Assembly: GCA_025766275.1 (NCBI GenBank)
Contig: JAFKAC010000148.1
Span: 1 to 64,000 of the forward strand
Reading direction: 5' to 3'
Source: Lactarius indigo
Lineage: Eukaryota; Basidiomycota; Agaricomycetes; Russulales; Russulaceae
Length of the DNA: 64,000 nt
Shown: piece after piece, positions 40,807-52,626 of the stretch
Layout: every line of letters begins with the position of its first letter
How positions within the stretch are numbered: the first letter of the stretch is position 1
The notes under the pieces: model-generated
What the model saw: only the letters and a program-made list of their open reading frames with translations
What the model was told of the DNA's origin: nothing
The model's database searches: none
Translations under genes and position numbers: made by a program

Positions 40807-43164
40807 CTATACCGCTATGATCCCCACCCGCGAGCCGGAGATGTCGCGTCCACCGGCAACCATAGTGCATTTAGCATAGTATTTTGCCAGGGAGAGACGA
40901 GCGGATTTGAGTCGCTGAAGGGCCTCACTCTCGTCTGATCCCTTCATCGTGACCATAAGAATGGACAAATAATCCTCTCCAGCACCTTGTGACGCTCCAA
41001 GGTGCACTTCCTCGAGTCGTTTGAGTAGCTCAACCGCGCCAGACGAAGAGTACAGCATCAGATCATCTGCGTTGGAAGGAGGTGTAATTAGTCTTATATG
41101 CAGGAAGACAGTGTTCTTTTTTTCTTTACCGTTCCGGACAAGGTCGACTGCGTCACATAGGAGAACACCCCACCACGTTTTCGGTGCAAGACCCTCATTG
41201 AACATGGTCAAGATATCCAAAGCTGCCTCCTGCAGATCCCCGTTCAATCTGCGCTGGTGGAACTCGGCGTAGCGGACGGCAAACATAAGCCGGTGAGTGA
41301 ACACACCATCCGCACCGGGATGGGCTCGTAGTTCTTGAAGGGAGGGTGCGACCGCGGCCACTGATCGAGCAAAGACCTCTGGCCCTGCAAATCCGTCAAT
41401 ATCGATAATTGCACAGGTGGGATAGACCAACCATGCTTGATGTATTCGGTTAGAACTGCGTCGACGATCCGGCCAAGCCAAGTCCAATTTTCTGCGGAGG
41501 TTGCGTAAGAAACGCCCAGGCCGTACTCCTTACGTCGCAGAAAATTTTGCGCCGCGATCTGTGTGACTCAGTGTAAAAAAGAGTCAAATCGGATGATGCG
41601 GGAAGAATACGGACCGTACAAACCATGCGTCGCACAGACTCCCTTCCGTATTCGTGGCAAGTCTCTACAACCGCTCTTAAAGTGTCTGGGACTTCGCCAG
41701 AAATGTTCGCTTCATGAGAAACAGCCACACTGCGATTGAAGCTGATTGGTACGCGAAGCAGTACTTGGTCTGCCCTCTCCCTTCCGATAGAACCGCACGA
41801 ACACATGTACGCAACGGTGATGCGCCAAAATACTGGGTCTGAATGCAAATAATCCGCGTACGATAAAACGTACTGGTCACGGACGGAGATGTCTGAGCTA
41901 CCCTGAGGCTCAGAGGAGAGACAAGAACGTGAAGAGAGATGTCTTACTCGTCGCCAACCCGCGGGGTCAGAAGGTCTAGGGGTTCCATCAAGTCAACCCA
42001 ATGGGCCGCTAACCAAACGTCGAGTTTGGCCGCGTAAGATAACGCCTCCATCGTTTCACCACGGAACAGGGCCACATGAATTGTATCCTCGAGGTCGGTG
42101 GGATCAGGAGGCATGATCTCTAAAATTTGATTTACAACCTCTCTGGGGGTAAGTGTGAGGAAGAGGCGGCCTAAGTACGTCGGCAATACGTACGGAAGGT
42201 CCTGCCTTCGAAGGCGGTGATTTACAAATATGCTCCAAGCCGCGCAAACCTCTTTCCAATCCGCGTTGAGATCAATGCAGATGTTTTGGATAATTTCAGG
42301 ACGGCCTTCCAGTATACCCACGATATTGCTGAATGGTTTCCACCAATTTTCGAAGCCGTCGTCTCGTGCGTCCTCTGGGATACGGTCGAGTTCGAGGCGG
42401 AGAGATTTGACCTTCTCCTTCCAACGGCGTAGGGCTACCACGAATTCGCGCTCTGTCGAGAATTGCACAATGCGAGGGTGCGAACTGAGTAACGGGCTCA
42501 GATGCTGTGCTACATCCCGTAAATGCTCAGAGGGGTGGCGAGATAAAGTTTCCAGCAGAAAGACAGGTGCTGATGAGAATCCTCGCAGGACGGATCTGTG
42601 CAACGCAAGTAAAGGACCGTCCCCCGTTCGAAAGAGGGGAAATACCTCGTAAGATAAGGCCAGAATGTCTCGTCCTGCCACGGTCTATCCTGGGAACTGA
42701 GATGATCACCTTCTTCGGATGAAGGCTCGATGAAGTGCGTGTTTAGCCACTCCATTAACTCCTCCCCCACTGGCGCATCATCAAATCCAGCCTCAGGAAG
42801 GTAAAGGACAACAAATAAAGAGAGACAGTTGTATAGTATCCGGTAATGGTTGGCATCGTACTGAAGGGGCTGCGTCCTGTTCAGTGGTTTCTAGCTAGAG
42901 GGTCAGAGAACCTCCACGTAGCAAGGAAGCGAGAAACTCACGGAAGCTTGCGCCCAGCTGTCTACAACGATCCTGACATAGTCCACAGCATGCTTGATTA
43001 GCACAGGCGAGACTTGTTCACTGCGTCCTCTAAGACACCATTAGCGACCGGATGGCCTATCGCAAGAAAAACACCACGAACATGAGGGAGTCTTGCTCAC
43101 TGTGATTATTTTTGAAGTCTTGAAGCGAAGCAAAGACGACGGATGTATCTGTTACAAACTCCAT
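40807..43164 (-). CDS. NUP85: Nucleoporin Nup85
   Basis: An alpha-helical scaffold subunit of the Y-shaped (Nup84/Nup107) complex of the nuclear pore. The ATG at 43164 opens MEFVTDTSVV, followed by short exons with QYDANHYRILYNCLSLFVVLY and EELMEWLNTHF. WPYLTR then joins SVLRGFS across an intron (a placement that fits the Nup85 pattern), leading to the long exon 42600-41945. That exon carries WWKPFSNIVGILEG, a Trp/Asn/Leu-rich helical stretch and HVALFRGETMEALSYAAKLD, where the solenoid continues. The C-terminal part contains SSSGAVELLKRLEEVHLG and ends at 40807 with SRVGIIAV. It is named from the WWKPF...EG(R/N)PEII..I and LFRGE..EAL..A..LD patterns; there are no catalytic residues to check. 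About seven exons. Confidence 0.8.
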
Positions 43165-44999
43165 ACAGAACTAAAGCCACAACCCCCCTCATGACGCATG
43201 TCACACGTACCAGCCGACGTTCAGTGGACGGTATGCGATCCGTACTTGCAGTATAGATGTCCCGTGAATCGGAGTGCCTATCTTCGAGAGACCTGGGGGT
43301 TTGCGAACCGATCTTATACTGTGGTTAGGAAACAGACGGACATAGGTGGTGACATGCATACAGCACTCGTGGCAAACACTGCAACAGAATTGTCTCTGGG
43401 AGATTGAGCAGTACACAAGGTGCGGCCAGAGCCCAGAAAATTGGCTTGTTTCCCTTCTTCGAACAGGGGGGGATAGAGACGGATCACAGTCATTTGGTGG
43501 CCACAGAGCTACTAACTTACCAGACAGGCGCGTCCTCGTCCTGAGTGTGTCGCGGTCTGTCACGCGTTACATGTGATGACGTGACGTGATCTGTAAGTTA
43601 TGCCAGCCTGAGTGCAAGAATACTGTATTTTTCTCCAAGTGCAGAACCTTATTCCAATGTCTCCGGTGTATTGACTCATTCATTACAGAAAGGTTCCTGG
43701 AAATTCTGGGCACGAGGTGCTTTGTATGGCGCGCTTGATTTGCGCGCTATCTTATTGGTAGGTTCCACTAGGCAATGATCCATGGTCGAACCTTTTGAGA
43801 TTTGACTGACATTCTCTGGTGTAAAGGTCGGGCGATAGGGGCGATCCGGCTAAGTGTGCCGGTCGGGTGATAGGATCCGAAGGGCCGGTTCAATTGGCGA
43901 CGAGAAAGGCGCGAAGTCGAAGGATGGTAGAGCACGAGCGAAGATGTACAAAGGCGAAGCGACTTCGCTTTGGAGAGGAGTTTTTAGAGGCACACGAGAG
44001 GGATAGAGAGAACACAACTGGATAATGATTCTGGTACATGAGAGCGCGCTTTAATACAACATAGCTACATTTTTTATAGAAACAAAAGTAAAGTATAGTA
44101 AAGAGAATATAAATACGCACGGGCCTTTTGCAGGCATGAAACAGGAGTCGGATAAAAATAAAAGAGGGAGCGAGAATGATGAGAAAAGGGGGGGAACGAC
44201 CCCTATGGAACTGGCGACGTTTGAATGGAAATGGATACGGCGGTAATGGATGTTGAGCCGCCGCGCATTATCGCGGCGGTGTTGTTTTTTGGTGGGGTTC
44301 GAGTCGGCCGGGTCGAGCGTGCCGAAATGCAACATTCTCGTAGGTATGGATGTGTATACGGTGACAGAAGATGTACAATGGTACATGAAACTGTCATAAG
44401 CTTGCGGTTAATATAGTAGTTTAATGCTGTAGCGTTGGACAAGAGCACTCTGCACAATATTCTTTCGTTTCGTCAGATATCCTCATGGCTTAATGTGTAT
44501 CGCAGCGACTTCCTGTCACCCGACCGGTATTGTTTGCGGGGCTGACCTCGGCAGTTTAAACTGCGCTACTAGAAGACCGATATGACGTATGGCCGGTGCT
44601 TGACTTGTGTAGCGAGTCGTGTAATACAGTACTGGTACTTTCTTGACGGGTCATAAAGCTTAAACTATTGAACCTGGGATTCGAGACCTGCACGTGTTTG
44701 ACGTCTGCCAGTGACGGATGGCCGCAGCAGATTTCGCTCAAGTGGACGCCACAACATGTAGGCATCGTGGCTATGGGGCTTGTATGGGGTCACAACGTAC
44801 ACCCGGCATTTCTTGCAACAATTGCTCTCGGACAGTGGCACATCCTAATGATTACCATAACTTACTCACTGGGTGGCGGTGGAATGGAGAATCTGTCTGG
44901 ACGGTTTGTGGCACACGTGAGATGCTTGCCAAAAGGTAAACCGAATGATAATAGGATAACAGTACAAATACAGGACAACAACTCAGATACGTGGTGCTC
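43165..44999. other. Spacer, 1.8 kb, nothing recognised
   Basis: Between NUP85 and histone pair 2. Open frames on both strands (43201-43563, 44051-44386) are unremarkable. A sequence at 44668-44690 resembling a tRNA T-loop was checked and rejected. Confidence 0.35.
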
Positions 45000-45470
45000 T
45001 TAAGCCCCGAAACCGTATAGCGTACGCCCTGATCGCTTAAGAGCGTAGACGACGTCAAGAGCTGTGACAGTTTTCCGCTTAGCATGTTCTGTATAAGTTA
45101 CAGAGTCGCGGATGACCTGAGTAGAAGGGTAAGTTGAAGTGAACATAAAGACAACAACACAGGGACCTACATTCTCAAGGAATATCTTGAGGACACCACG
45201 AGTCTCTTCATAAATCAAGCCCGAAATACGCTTGACACCGCCACGACGGGCAAGACGACGAATGGCAGGCTTAGTGATACCTAGACTATGTGTGAGGAAG
45301 TGGCGACAGAAAGAGCGACGCTCCCCATACCCTGAATGTTGTCACGGAGAATCTTGCGATGGCGTTTAGCACCGCCCTTTCCGAGTCCCTTAGAAAGAGT
45401 CAAGAGTTAGTAAAGGAAGTGGACTGAGGGGAAGAGATACTACCTTTCCGCCTTTTCCGCGTCCAGACAT
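45000..45470 (-). CDS. Histone H4, copy 2
   Basis: Histone H4, 103 aa, apparently with the same protein as copy 1. Exons are 45470-45444, 45388-45331, 45280-45171 and 45116-45000 (27, 58, 110 and 117 nt, total 312). The extra 50-bp intron (45330-45281) lies in the Gly codon after NIQ, where copy 1 is uninterrupted (58+110 equals the 168-nt exon of copy 1). The other two introns are at the same positions in both copies. It is divergent with H3 copy 2. Confidence 0.97.
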
Positions 45471-45768
45471 TGGTAGATAGAGTGGTTGGTTGGTAAGAGT
45501 GAGAGGTGGGTAGAGGGCGCGGAGGTGGAAGAGTGAAAAGTGAGAATGAGTCAAAATGGGGGCCAGTCACGACTACTATAAATGGTCCGAGGAGCGTCTG
45601 TGGCTGTGCTTTGTTGATCGGAATCGCAGCCGCGTCGTTGAAAGCACGTGACGGACGCGTCGAGCGAACTATATATAATCGCCCACCATCGTCCTTCAGT
45701 GACCTCATTCTTCTGCCCCTCTGCCAAACCACATCAGTTACTTTTGTCATATCTCTTGATTATCATCC
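45471..45768. promoter_or_regulatory. Shared promoter of histone pair 2
   Basis: A 298-bp divergent promoter. It has ACGCGT (45655-45660) in GGACGCGTCG, the same ten bases as in pair 1. TTTGTTGATC lies at 45610-45619, TATATATAA toward H3 at about 45668-45677, and ACTATAAATGG toward H4 near 45574-45584. Confidence 0.7.
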
Positions 45769-46337
<569 letters not shown>

Positions 46338-48872
46338 CCTAGCTCTTCTAGTTGTTGTTTTGTATATTGTATACTAGCTCCTTTATATCATTGGCTTTTC
46401 TGATAAGTGAAGCGTTTCTGACAAGTTGAAAGCGAGAAAGGGGCTCCCATAAGATATTGCACGTGCTATTTCCCGCGCCTTCCTTCCTACGTATGAGTAT
46501 GATTTCTGGTCTCCCAGGGCCCATTCGCAAGGGAAGGAGTCTGGCGTTGGACCTGGATTTGTATAGCGTTCACACTGTTATTGAGGCACTGAGATTTAGT
46601 CTCTCATTGCAACCTCCGCATGTGTGCTGTATGTCAGGAAGATGGACATTGGGTCTACTAATACAATTGGAAGTGTTGGCCGGGCTGCACGTCAATCTGA
46701 CGAATCCGACGAGTCCCGCGTAAGATCCTACGAGTCCTGGAAATCCCGCAAATCCTACAGAATTTGGGTACTCGGCCCATCATCTAAATCTGACGTATGT
46801 AGTGTGCGGACTACAGTGTGCGACCTTTCAAATTCGCGTGAATGAGACGGGGCCGTGTCATGACGAAGATGGGCCGAGATCGGGGTGGGTGAACATTGAG
46901 TCATTGGTCTGGACGCTCAGCACATAGTCGAATCCGAGTCCAAGGTGACTCTGACAGAGGTGCGTTCCGTATGAATAGGTTGACGGGCGACTAAGTGAAA
47001 GCGCATAGTTCGTGTAAGAGACATTAACACGGCGCAACAAGTGAGCAGGGCGATGCAGACGGTGAGCTCGCTGGTGAACACTGGCTGGCACTACACATGC
47101 AAAGACTGTAACACCGTGTCGCGACGCGAAAGGCTACCTGACACTTGCAAGACGAGCACGAAAAAAATAATGGGGAAATTTGGCTCACAACTTTCGTGGA
47201 GAGCAACTGTCTGGCCAACTGCTCGCACGTGTAGGAGCTCCTGGACTGGTAAAATAGCAATGGCACGTTCGGATGACTGAATGCTCACTCGACGATGACC
47301 TCAGGGTTCCTATCCAGTCAACAAATCAGCAAATTTGCAAAGCATCCAAAGTGAATTGGTTAAAGAACGTAATATCGATATTCCCAAGACAAGGATCACC
47401 GATTTCAGCCACAAGGACTTCCAAGCACTGGATATTTCCCCGAAAATTGAGGCGGGAAAGAACTGCGAGAACAACGGGTTCCCCGGACCAGGGGGGTGGA
47501 ATGGGGTAATAAGTAGTAGAGAGGAAATGGAGTGAAAGTGATCGAAGCAGGGCCATCCGGACAAGGCATTCGTGAGCATGAGCGCTGCCGGTGGGACGTG
47601 CCAGTGATCAAAAACTTCCTGCCTACACGATTTCTGGGAGTGCGAAAAAGGCAGTCCCAATCGGATGGAGACAACGAAGGTGTGGGCCCCAACGAAAAGC
47701 GCTGGGCAGGGCCAGCTGTACGCTATCACGGGACAGAAGAATACAGTAAGCTCTTCTAGTTCTGGGAATGGTTCAGAGATTGTGGAAGGGTTCCCCAAGA
47801 GAGAGAGTTTGTGATGGTGAGGTTGATGAAACGAACACAATCAGACTGCATGCCAGTGATTGCGGCCATGATATCCGCTATCATGATATAGAGAAGGCCG
47901 GGCGGGCGGGCCGGTGATCTAGGGTCGACAGGCGCCCCTGTTCAAAATAGTCGAAGATGTAGAAATTGAGATAAAAACAAGAATACAAATACAATACGTC
48001 GCCACTTGCGACATATATAAGCCGGGAGTGCGGAGACGAAGTAAGTTCGGAAGAACTTTGTCTGAAAGCTATTACTGGCGTGTCCTCCAGACGGCTGAAC
48101 AAGATTTGGGGCATAGGGGATGAGTGGCAAAGGGGATGATAAGCCTACCCGCCGCATACACACGCCGGAGTGACTGCGTACCAGTTATGTCGAAGGTGGA
48201 CCAATTGGACCAGTGTTCCAACTTCCAAGTGAAATGGGTTTTTTTTTCATCGCCGTCATCACAACGATCGTGTGCTTGCCAAGCACCCACTATAATACAC
48301 TTTCGTTCGTGTTTGTCTGACATACAATACATATTTGTCATTGTTTCTCTCAACATTGTCTCGATGGTGAGTCGACACATACAACACAACTCACCGAAAT
48401 ATGTTATGGCCGTGACCAAGTCGAGACCTCTCGTCGCCACAAGGACTTCCTTTCACAGACCTCCAATGCGTGTTTCACCCATCTTTTTGGTAGTGTGAGC
48501 CCTCGCGCGGACGTAGGGGCCCAGATATCTCTGAGTCACGCTCAGGCTGTCTCTTTCTTCGCCGACGTACACCCGCATGGATGGACGCTCACAGGGGACT
48601 AAACTCCAAACCGGATAGAGTTCGAGGATACGATATTCAATACAAATCCATATCGAAAGATCTTCTGTGCCCTGCGACGTGGCATAGTGGTCACCCTGAC
48701 TCCGGCGAAATGAAATCGTGATGACTCTAAGAATGGAATAATCAATCCGAATTGAAGCGCAACTAACCCACAAACCCTGTAACGACCTGACAAGACAAAT
48801 GTTTACACGTTCGTTTATGCTAATTCCCTGCTTTTTCCCCCCAAAGAAACTAGTCATGTTCACGCTCGCCTT
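46338..48872. other. Large spacer, 2.5 kb, nothing recognised
   Basis: No recognisable gene. At 46700-46790 there is a short imperfect tandem pattern of ACGAGTCC/AAATCC-like units. A 176-codon minus-strand frame (47310-47840) has no recognisable domain and its opposite strand is equally open. Several T and A runs are present. It may contain an unknown multi-exon gene or a decayed transposon. Confidence 0.35.
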
Positions 48873-49946
48873 TTAATGGCAACGCAATCTGCACGAGTGT
48901 CTGCGCCCGCAGATGCCCACGTTAGCCACATCGTGCCCATCTAACCTTCCGCCCTCCCCTCCGAAACCAATTGACGAAAGTACGCGTTTGCGCCTTCTGA
49001 GTGAATCATATCCTCTAGCATCAACGACCTCTGCGTCGACACTTGAAACAGCCGCATCGTACATCCACTCCCCCTTCGTCTCTGTTCCCAGTCCGGTCAT
49101 CGACCGCCGACGATTAACGATGCGTTTCTTCACCGCGCGAGATGACTGCGGCCGTACCGGCGTGGCTGACCCTGAGCGAGCCGCGTCGTTGGCCGCTTTG
49201 GACTTGGAGGCCGACTGTGCGCGCTGTCTGCGCGTCGGCGACAGCGGCTCCAAAGATGGCGGCGGCGCGCCGAAGACCGAGGCAGAAAACGTGGTTGGCG
49301 AGCCTGGAGAGCTTGGGGAGTTGCTTTTGTCGCCGTCGGAAGAAGAGTCGCCAGTGGCAGCATCGGCAGTGGGCGACGAGCCGAGGGAGCGAAAGCGGTC
49401 TTGGCTGGCCGCGAGGACCTCCTGGACTTTGGCAGCCCAGCCTTCGAGGTCGTACAGCTTGTGCAGTAGTAACTTGAACGTGAACGGGTAGCGCTTCTCT
49501 CTCAGGGGAAAGCGCGCCTGGATCCCCCGGGCGATTGCGATCGCTGGCGTGTCGGTGTGGGACCCCGCCACTGTGTTCCGCCTCGGACGCACCGTCGGCG
49601 CGTGGTCGGGGGGCATGTGAGCCGGCGGTAGAGCAGAGCTGGCGAAGGTCGGCGCTGATGCTGTTGTTGGTGTTTCCGGGACGCTAACCTGAACTTTGTC
49701 GAGGTCAGCTGCACCTTCGTCGATGGGCCCGTCCTTTGTGAGAATGGCCGACAAGTTCTTGAGGAGCGGCGCAATATCTTCCGGAACGACCTCGTAAGAC
49801 TCTGACTCGTCACTTGGGTACTTTCCATGCGATCGCGGTTTGGTAAGCCTCTCAAAGAAATAGTATAGTCTTGCAAACTCTGCAGACTTATCGTCATGGT
49901 ACTTGGCCTGAGAAGTCCTGATGGTTGCGGAAGGCGAGGCGTCCAT
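48873..49946 (-). CDS. Single-exon fungal protein of unknown function
   Basis: A 357-aa uninterrupted frame from the ATG at 49946. The N-terminal 60 residues look alpha-helical (SAEFARLYYFFERL). A Pro/Ala/Thr-rich linker follows, then a conserved-looking block with ARGIQARFPLREKRYPFTFK (about 49530-49470) and LLHKLYDLEGWAAKVQEVL. The C-terminal half is Ser-rich and basic (KKRIVNRRRSMTGL), suggesting a nuclear or cytoskeletal regulatory protein. No catalytic motif, signal peptide or membrane segment is seen. I recognise the style as a basidiomycete-restricted family but no function. C-rich codon use matches the other genuine genes. Confidence 0.7.
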   Translation of the reverse strand: MDASPSATIRTSQAKYHDDKSAEFARLYYFFERLTKPRSHGKYPSDESESYEVVPEDIAPLLKNLSAILTKDGPIDEGAADLDKVQVSVPETPTTASAPTFASSALPPAHMPPDHAPTVRPRRNTVAGSHTDTPAIAIARGIQARFPLREKRYPFTFKLLLHKLYDLEGWAAKVQEVLAASQDRFRSLGSSPTADAATGDSSSDGDKSNSPSSPGSPTTFSASVFGAPPPSLEPLSPTRRQRAQSASKSKAANDAARSGSATPVRPQSSRAVKKRIVNRRRSMTGLGTETKGEWMYDAAVSSVDAEVVDARGYDSLRRRKRVLSSIGFGGEGGRLDGHDVANVGICGRRHSCRLRCH

Positions 49947-50386
49947 AGTATGGCAGCAGAGAGGTCGGAGGTGTGGTGGGTGATGGCGATGATAATGCCG
50001 AGAGTCTTCCTACCTCCCTGGCACCTGGGTGCGTTTGAATGAGGCTGACCAGAAGCACTCCCGCTAATATACTGTACATCGTGCTCGCTGTGGCCGTGGT
50101 ATGTGGTGGTTGAGTTCTTTGTTCTCACTTCAGTCTCGAACCACAACGAGCCGACACACACCCACATGTTAGAGACAATAACTTGAATTCCGTTATCTAA
50201 TCAATTACGGCAAGTTAGTGTGTACCGTCCACGCAAGTCCCTCTGAGCGTTCTACATTGACCCCCGCCCTATTCTTCAATTTCTGTCTTGGTATAGCTTA
50301 TAGCTCTTGTCGGACTCTCAGACAGAAGGTTCAAGTCATGGTGGACAAGTTGGCCAAGCTAGCTAGTTGTACGACCGCCCTTGCGT
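49947..50386. other. Spacer, nothing recognised
   Basis: Promoter region of the unknown gene to its left and 3' flank of the F-box gene to its right. A short minus-strand frame runs back to 50167 but looks like an out-of-frame shadow. Confidence 0.4.
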
Positions 50387-51705
50387 TCACGCCCTCCGCC
50401 ATACCTTGACTCTTCCTTCTCCTCTCTGAATCTCGAATGCAGCCCACAAGATCTCCCTCAACTCTGCTCCTCCGCTCTGGTTCTCCTCTCCTGCTTTGTC
50501 ATTCAGCGGGGGGTAACGAGGAGTGGTCTTTGGCGAGTTGAACCATGAGCTCCATCGAACTGATGTCAGGTTCCGAAGTTTTTGTGCCAATCTCATTGTC
50601 GCCACAAGCTCATCCTCGCGAGTACGCAGTCCATGTGCCTCCCAACATGTTGCGCATTCGGTCGGCGTGTACGGCCTGCAGCCTATCGTGGTGCTCCTGT
50701 CTTGTGTGGCGACCCTCCTTGGCAATTTTCCGTAGGAATGGACCCTAGGGAGTTCCCGATAGCCGTTCAATCCAGGAGTGTGGGGTGCGGAGAGCGAATC
50801 GTCGAACGGACACCCAGCTAGTTGGCAATCCTCTCGCGCCAAGGAGTGGTTGTCTATGTGCTCCTTCAAGACGGCCGAAGAGGAGAGCATGACACCGATG
50901 GAGAGACGTTGCAGGTTTCCCAGCGGCTGAAGGCAACTGGCATAGAAAGTCTAATCGCGCAGAGTGAATGCATCTCACGGCTGAATGAAGCTTCCTACCG
51001 CCAGTTCTTCAGCTGTATCGCACGAGGCATCAAAGCCAATAGGCGAGTGCTTGATGCAGGTGCTTGACTCTTCAAAGCAGGCCCAGCAACAGTCGATGCC
51101 CAGTCGTTCGACAACACTAAGCTCCAGTTCCTTTAGACTCGCGCACCGCCTAGAAATTCCCTTCAGGAGCATCGAGGTAACGTGCGGTAGCGATGTGAGT
51201 TTAAGCGAGACGAGTGTCGTCGGTAGCTGAGGAAAGACTAGCAGTATACTCGCGGAGAGGGAGAATTCAGAGACAGCTTGACAAGCCAACTCCAGCGACA
51301 CAAGATTCATAGTGTACACTGGCAAGGCTCTCTTCTCGACAATTTGCATGGTTGTGGAAAGATGCCTAAATGCACTGATTTAATTCGATGCGCATATATG
51401 CGTCTCCTTGCCTCACCGGACCCACGAACAGCTGTCAGGGATGTCGATAGTTTTTCCTGCCTTCGTGAGCCGATGCAGCGTCAGGTGCGAAAAATAGGCT
51501 CTGAGAGAGATATAGCGAAGTTGATGAGACACAACAGACAAAGCCGCGATGGATGAGAAAGCTCGAGACTGGGAATGTAAAACCTCCTGCACGATTCTGT
51601 CCATTATTTCAACAGGGAACTTCTGAAATATTCCACAGTCAAAATGGCCATTGCTACGGCTGTCGCGAATAAAGGTCTGACTAAAATCCTTACCATAATG
51701 GCCAT
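50387..51705 (-). CDS. F-box-like protein
   Basis: The start is a tiny first exon, ATG GCC ATT ATG (51705-51694), spliced by GTAAGG...TTTCAG to KFPVEIMDRIVQEVLH, an F-box-like beginning usual in basidiomycetes. Later parts contain Leu-rich stretches (TTLVSLKLTSLPHVT, SLKELELSVV) that look like degenerate leucine-rich repeats. A C-terminal region ends at 50387 with RRA. Exons between 51400 and 50900 were joined by eye and are uncertain. It probably bridges a substrate to an SCF ligase. No other domain is visible. Confidence 0.6.
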
Positions 51706-51912
51706 GTGAAAGAGCCGACACAGGAATGTTTGGGTGAAATGATCTCTGGTGACACGAATGCGAGACAATGCTGTACAAATGGTAAAATTACAAAGTATAA
51801 TATGCTAAGTAGTTATGCATGTGATATAGATAAGACGCGTCGAATCACGTGAATCATCAGCGCAAGTCCGACTCCAGGCCAGAATAATTTGGGGTTTTTG
51901 GGGTGGATGCCG

Positions 51913-52626
51913 TCAAGCATGGATAAAAACGGTGTTCGTAGCATACCGGAGCTTGCTGCTCTCCACTGTGGTTGTTGGCACATTCACGTGCTCCTCGTCG
52001 AGCCACCGCTCGCCAAGGTTGAACATGTCCCGGTCAGGGAACACCTCCGTTATGTCGCACACGAAGCCCTCGGTAGATAGGGTATACCGCCGCCAGAGGG
52101 TGTTCTTTCCATCTTCAAACCCAACACCACAGTCTAGGAGCGCAAATTGGGGTGGGGTTTGCATCTTGCGGAACATCTGCCCGATAGCGAACTTCTCGTC
52201 GAGGAAGAGTCGCTCGCACAAAGGTGCGGTAATAGTGACTTCGCTGGTCGCAACGCAAGCAATCTTTCCACAACAGACGAGGTGGACCTCGCGACGCTGG
52301 GTTATAGGCTCCTCTGGTGATGCGGTGTGGGTACGAGGTGAGGTATGAGCATAAATGGATTTGATGTTGATGGTGCGAGCAAAAAAGGCACTGGATCATA
52401 TGTTTAGAACCTACGATGACTTTAATAGGTATATAAGACATAGAACACACCTGAGCAAGCGCTGGAGGTCGCCGTGGGCTGAAAGCATGATGCGTTCAAG
52501 ACCAGTCAGATCGGCAGGCCACGAAAACTATGGCAAACATTGATGAGCCTCAAAGGACAATAGTGTAGCACCAAGGCGTACCTCTACGCTGGTAGCGTTA
52601 GCCTTGAAGGAGTCGATGACGGCCAT
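51913..52626 (-). CDS. Small conserved fungal protein, function unknown
   Basis: Three exons: MAVIDSFKANATSVE from 52626, then FSWPADLTGLERIMLSAHGDLQRLLS, then a long exon to 51913. In the last exon are VHLVCCGKIACVATSEVTI, a segment FAIGQMF, then LWRRYTLSTEGFVCDITEVFP and a short tail. The pattern (leader with LTGLERIML..GDLQRLLSA, then FAIGQ(M/L)F and WRRY....ITEVFP) recalls the chorismate-lyase-like DUF98 fold, but that is a weak impression. It has no signal peptide and no membrane segment. It has its own short promoter upstream. Confidence 0.65.

Noticed and set aside
44660..44760. Possible tRNA gene on the minus strand (TCGAATCCCAGG-like T-loop)
   Set aside because: No proper A box at the right distance and no pairing acceptor stem could be found.
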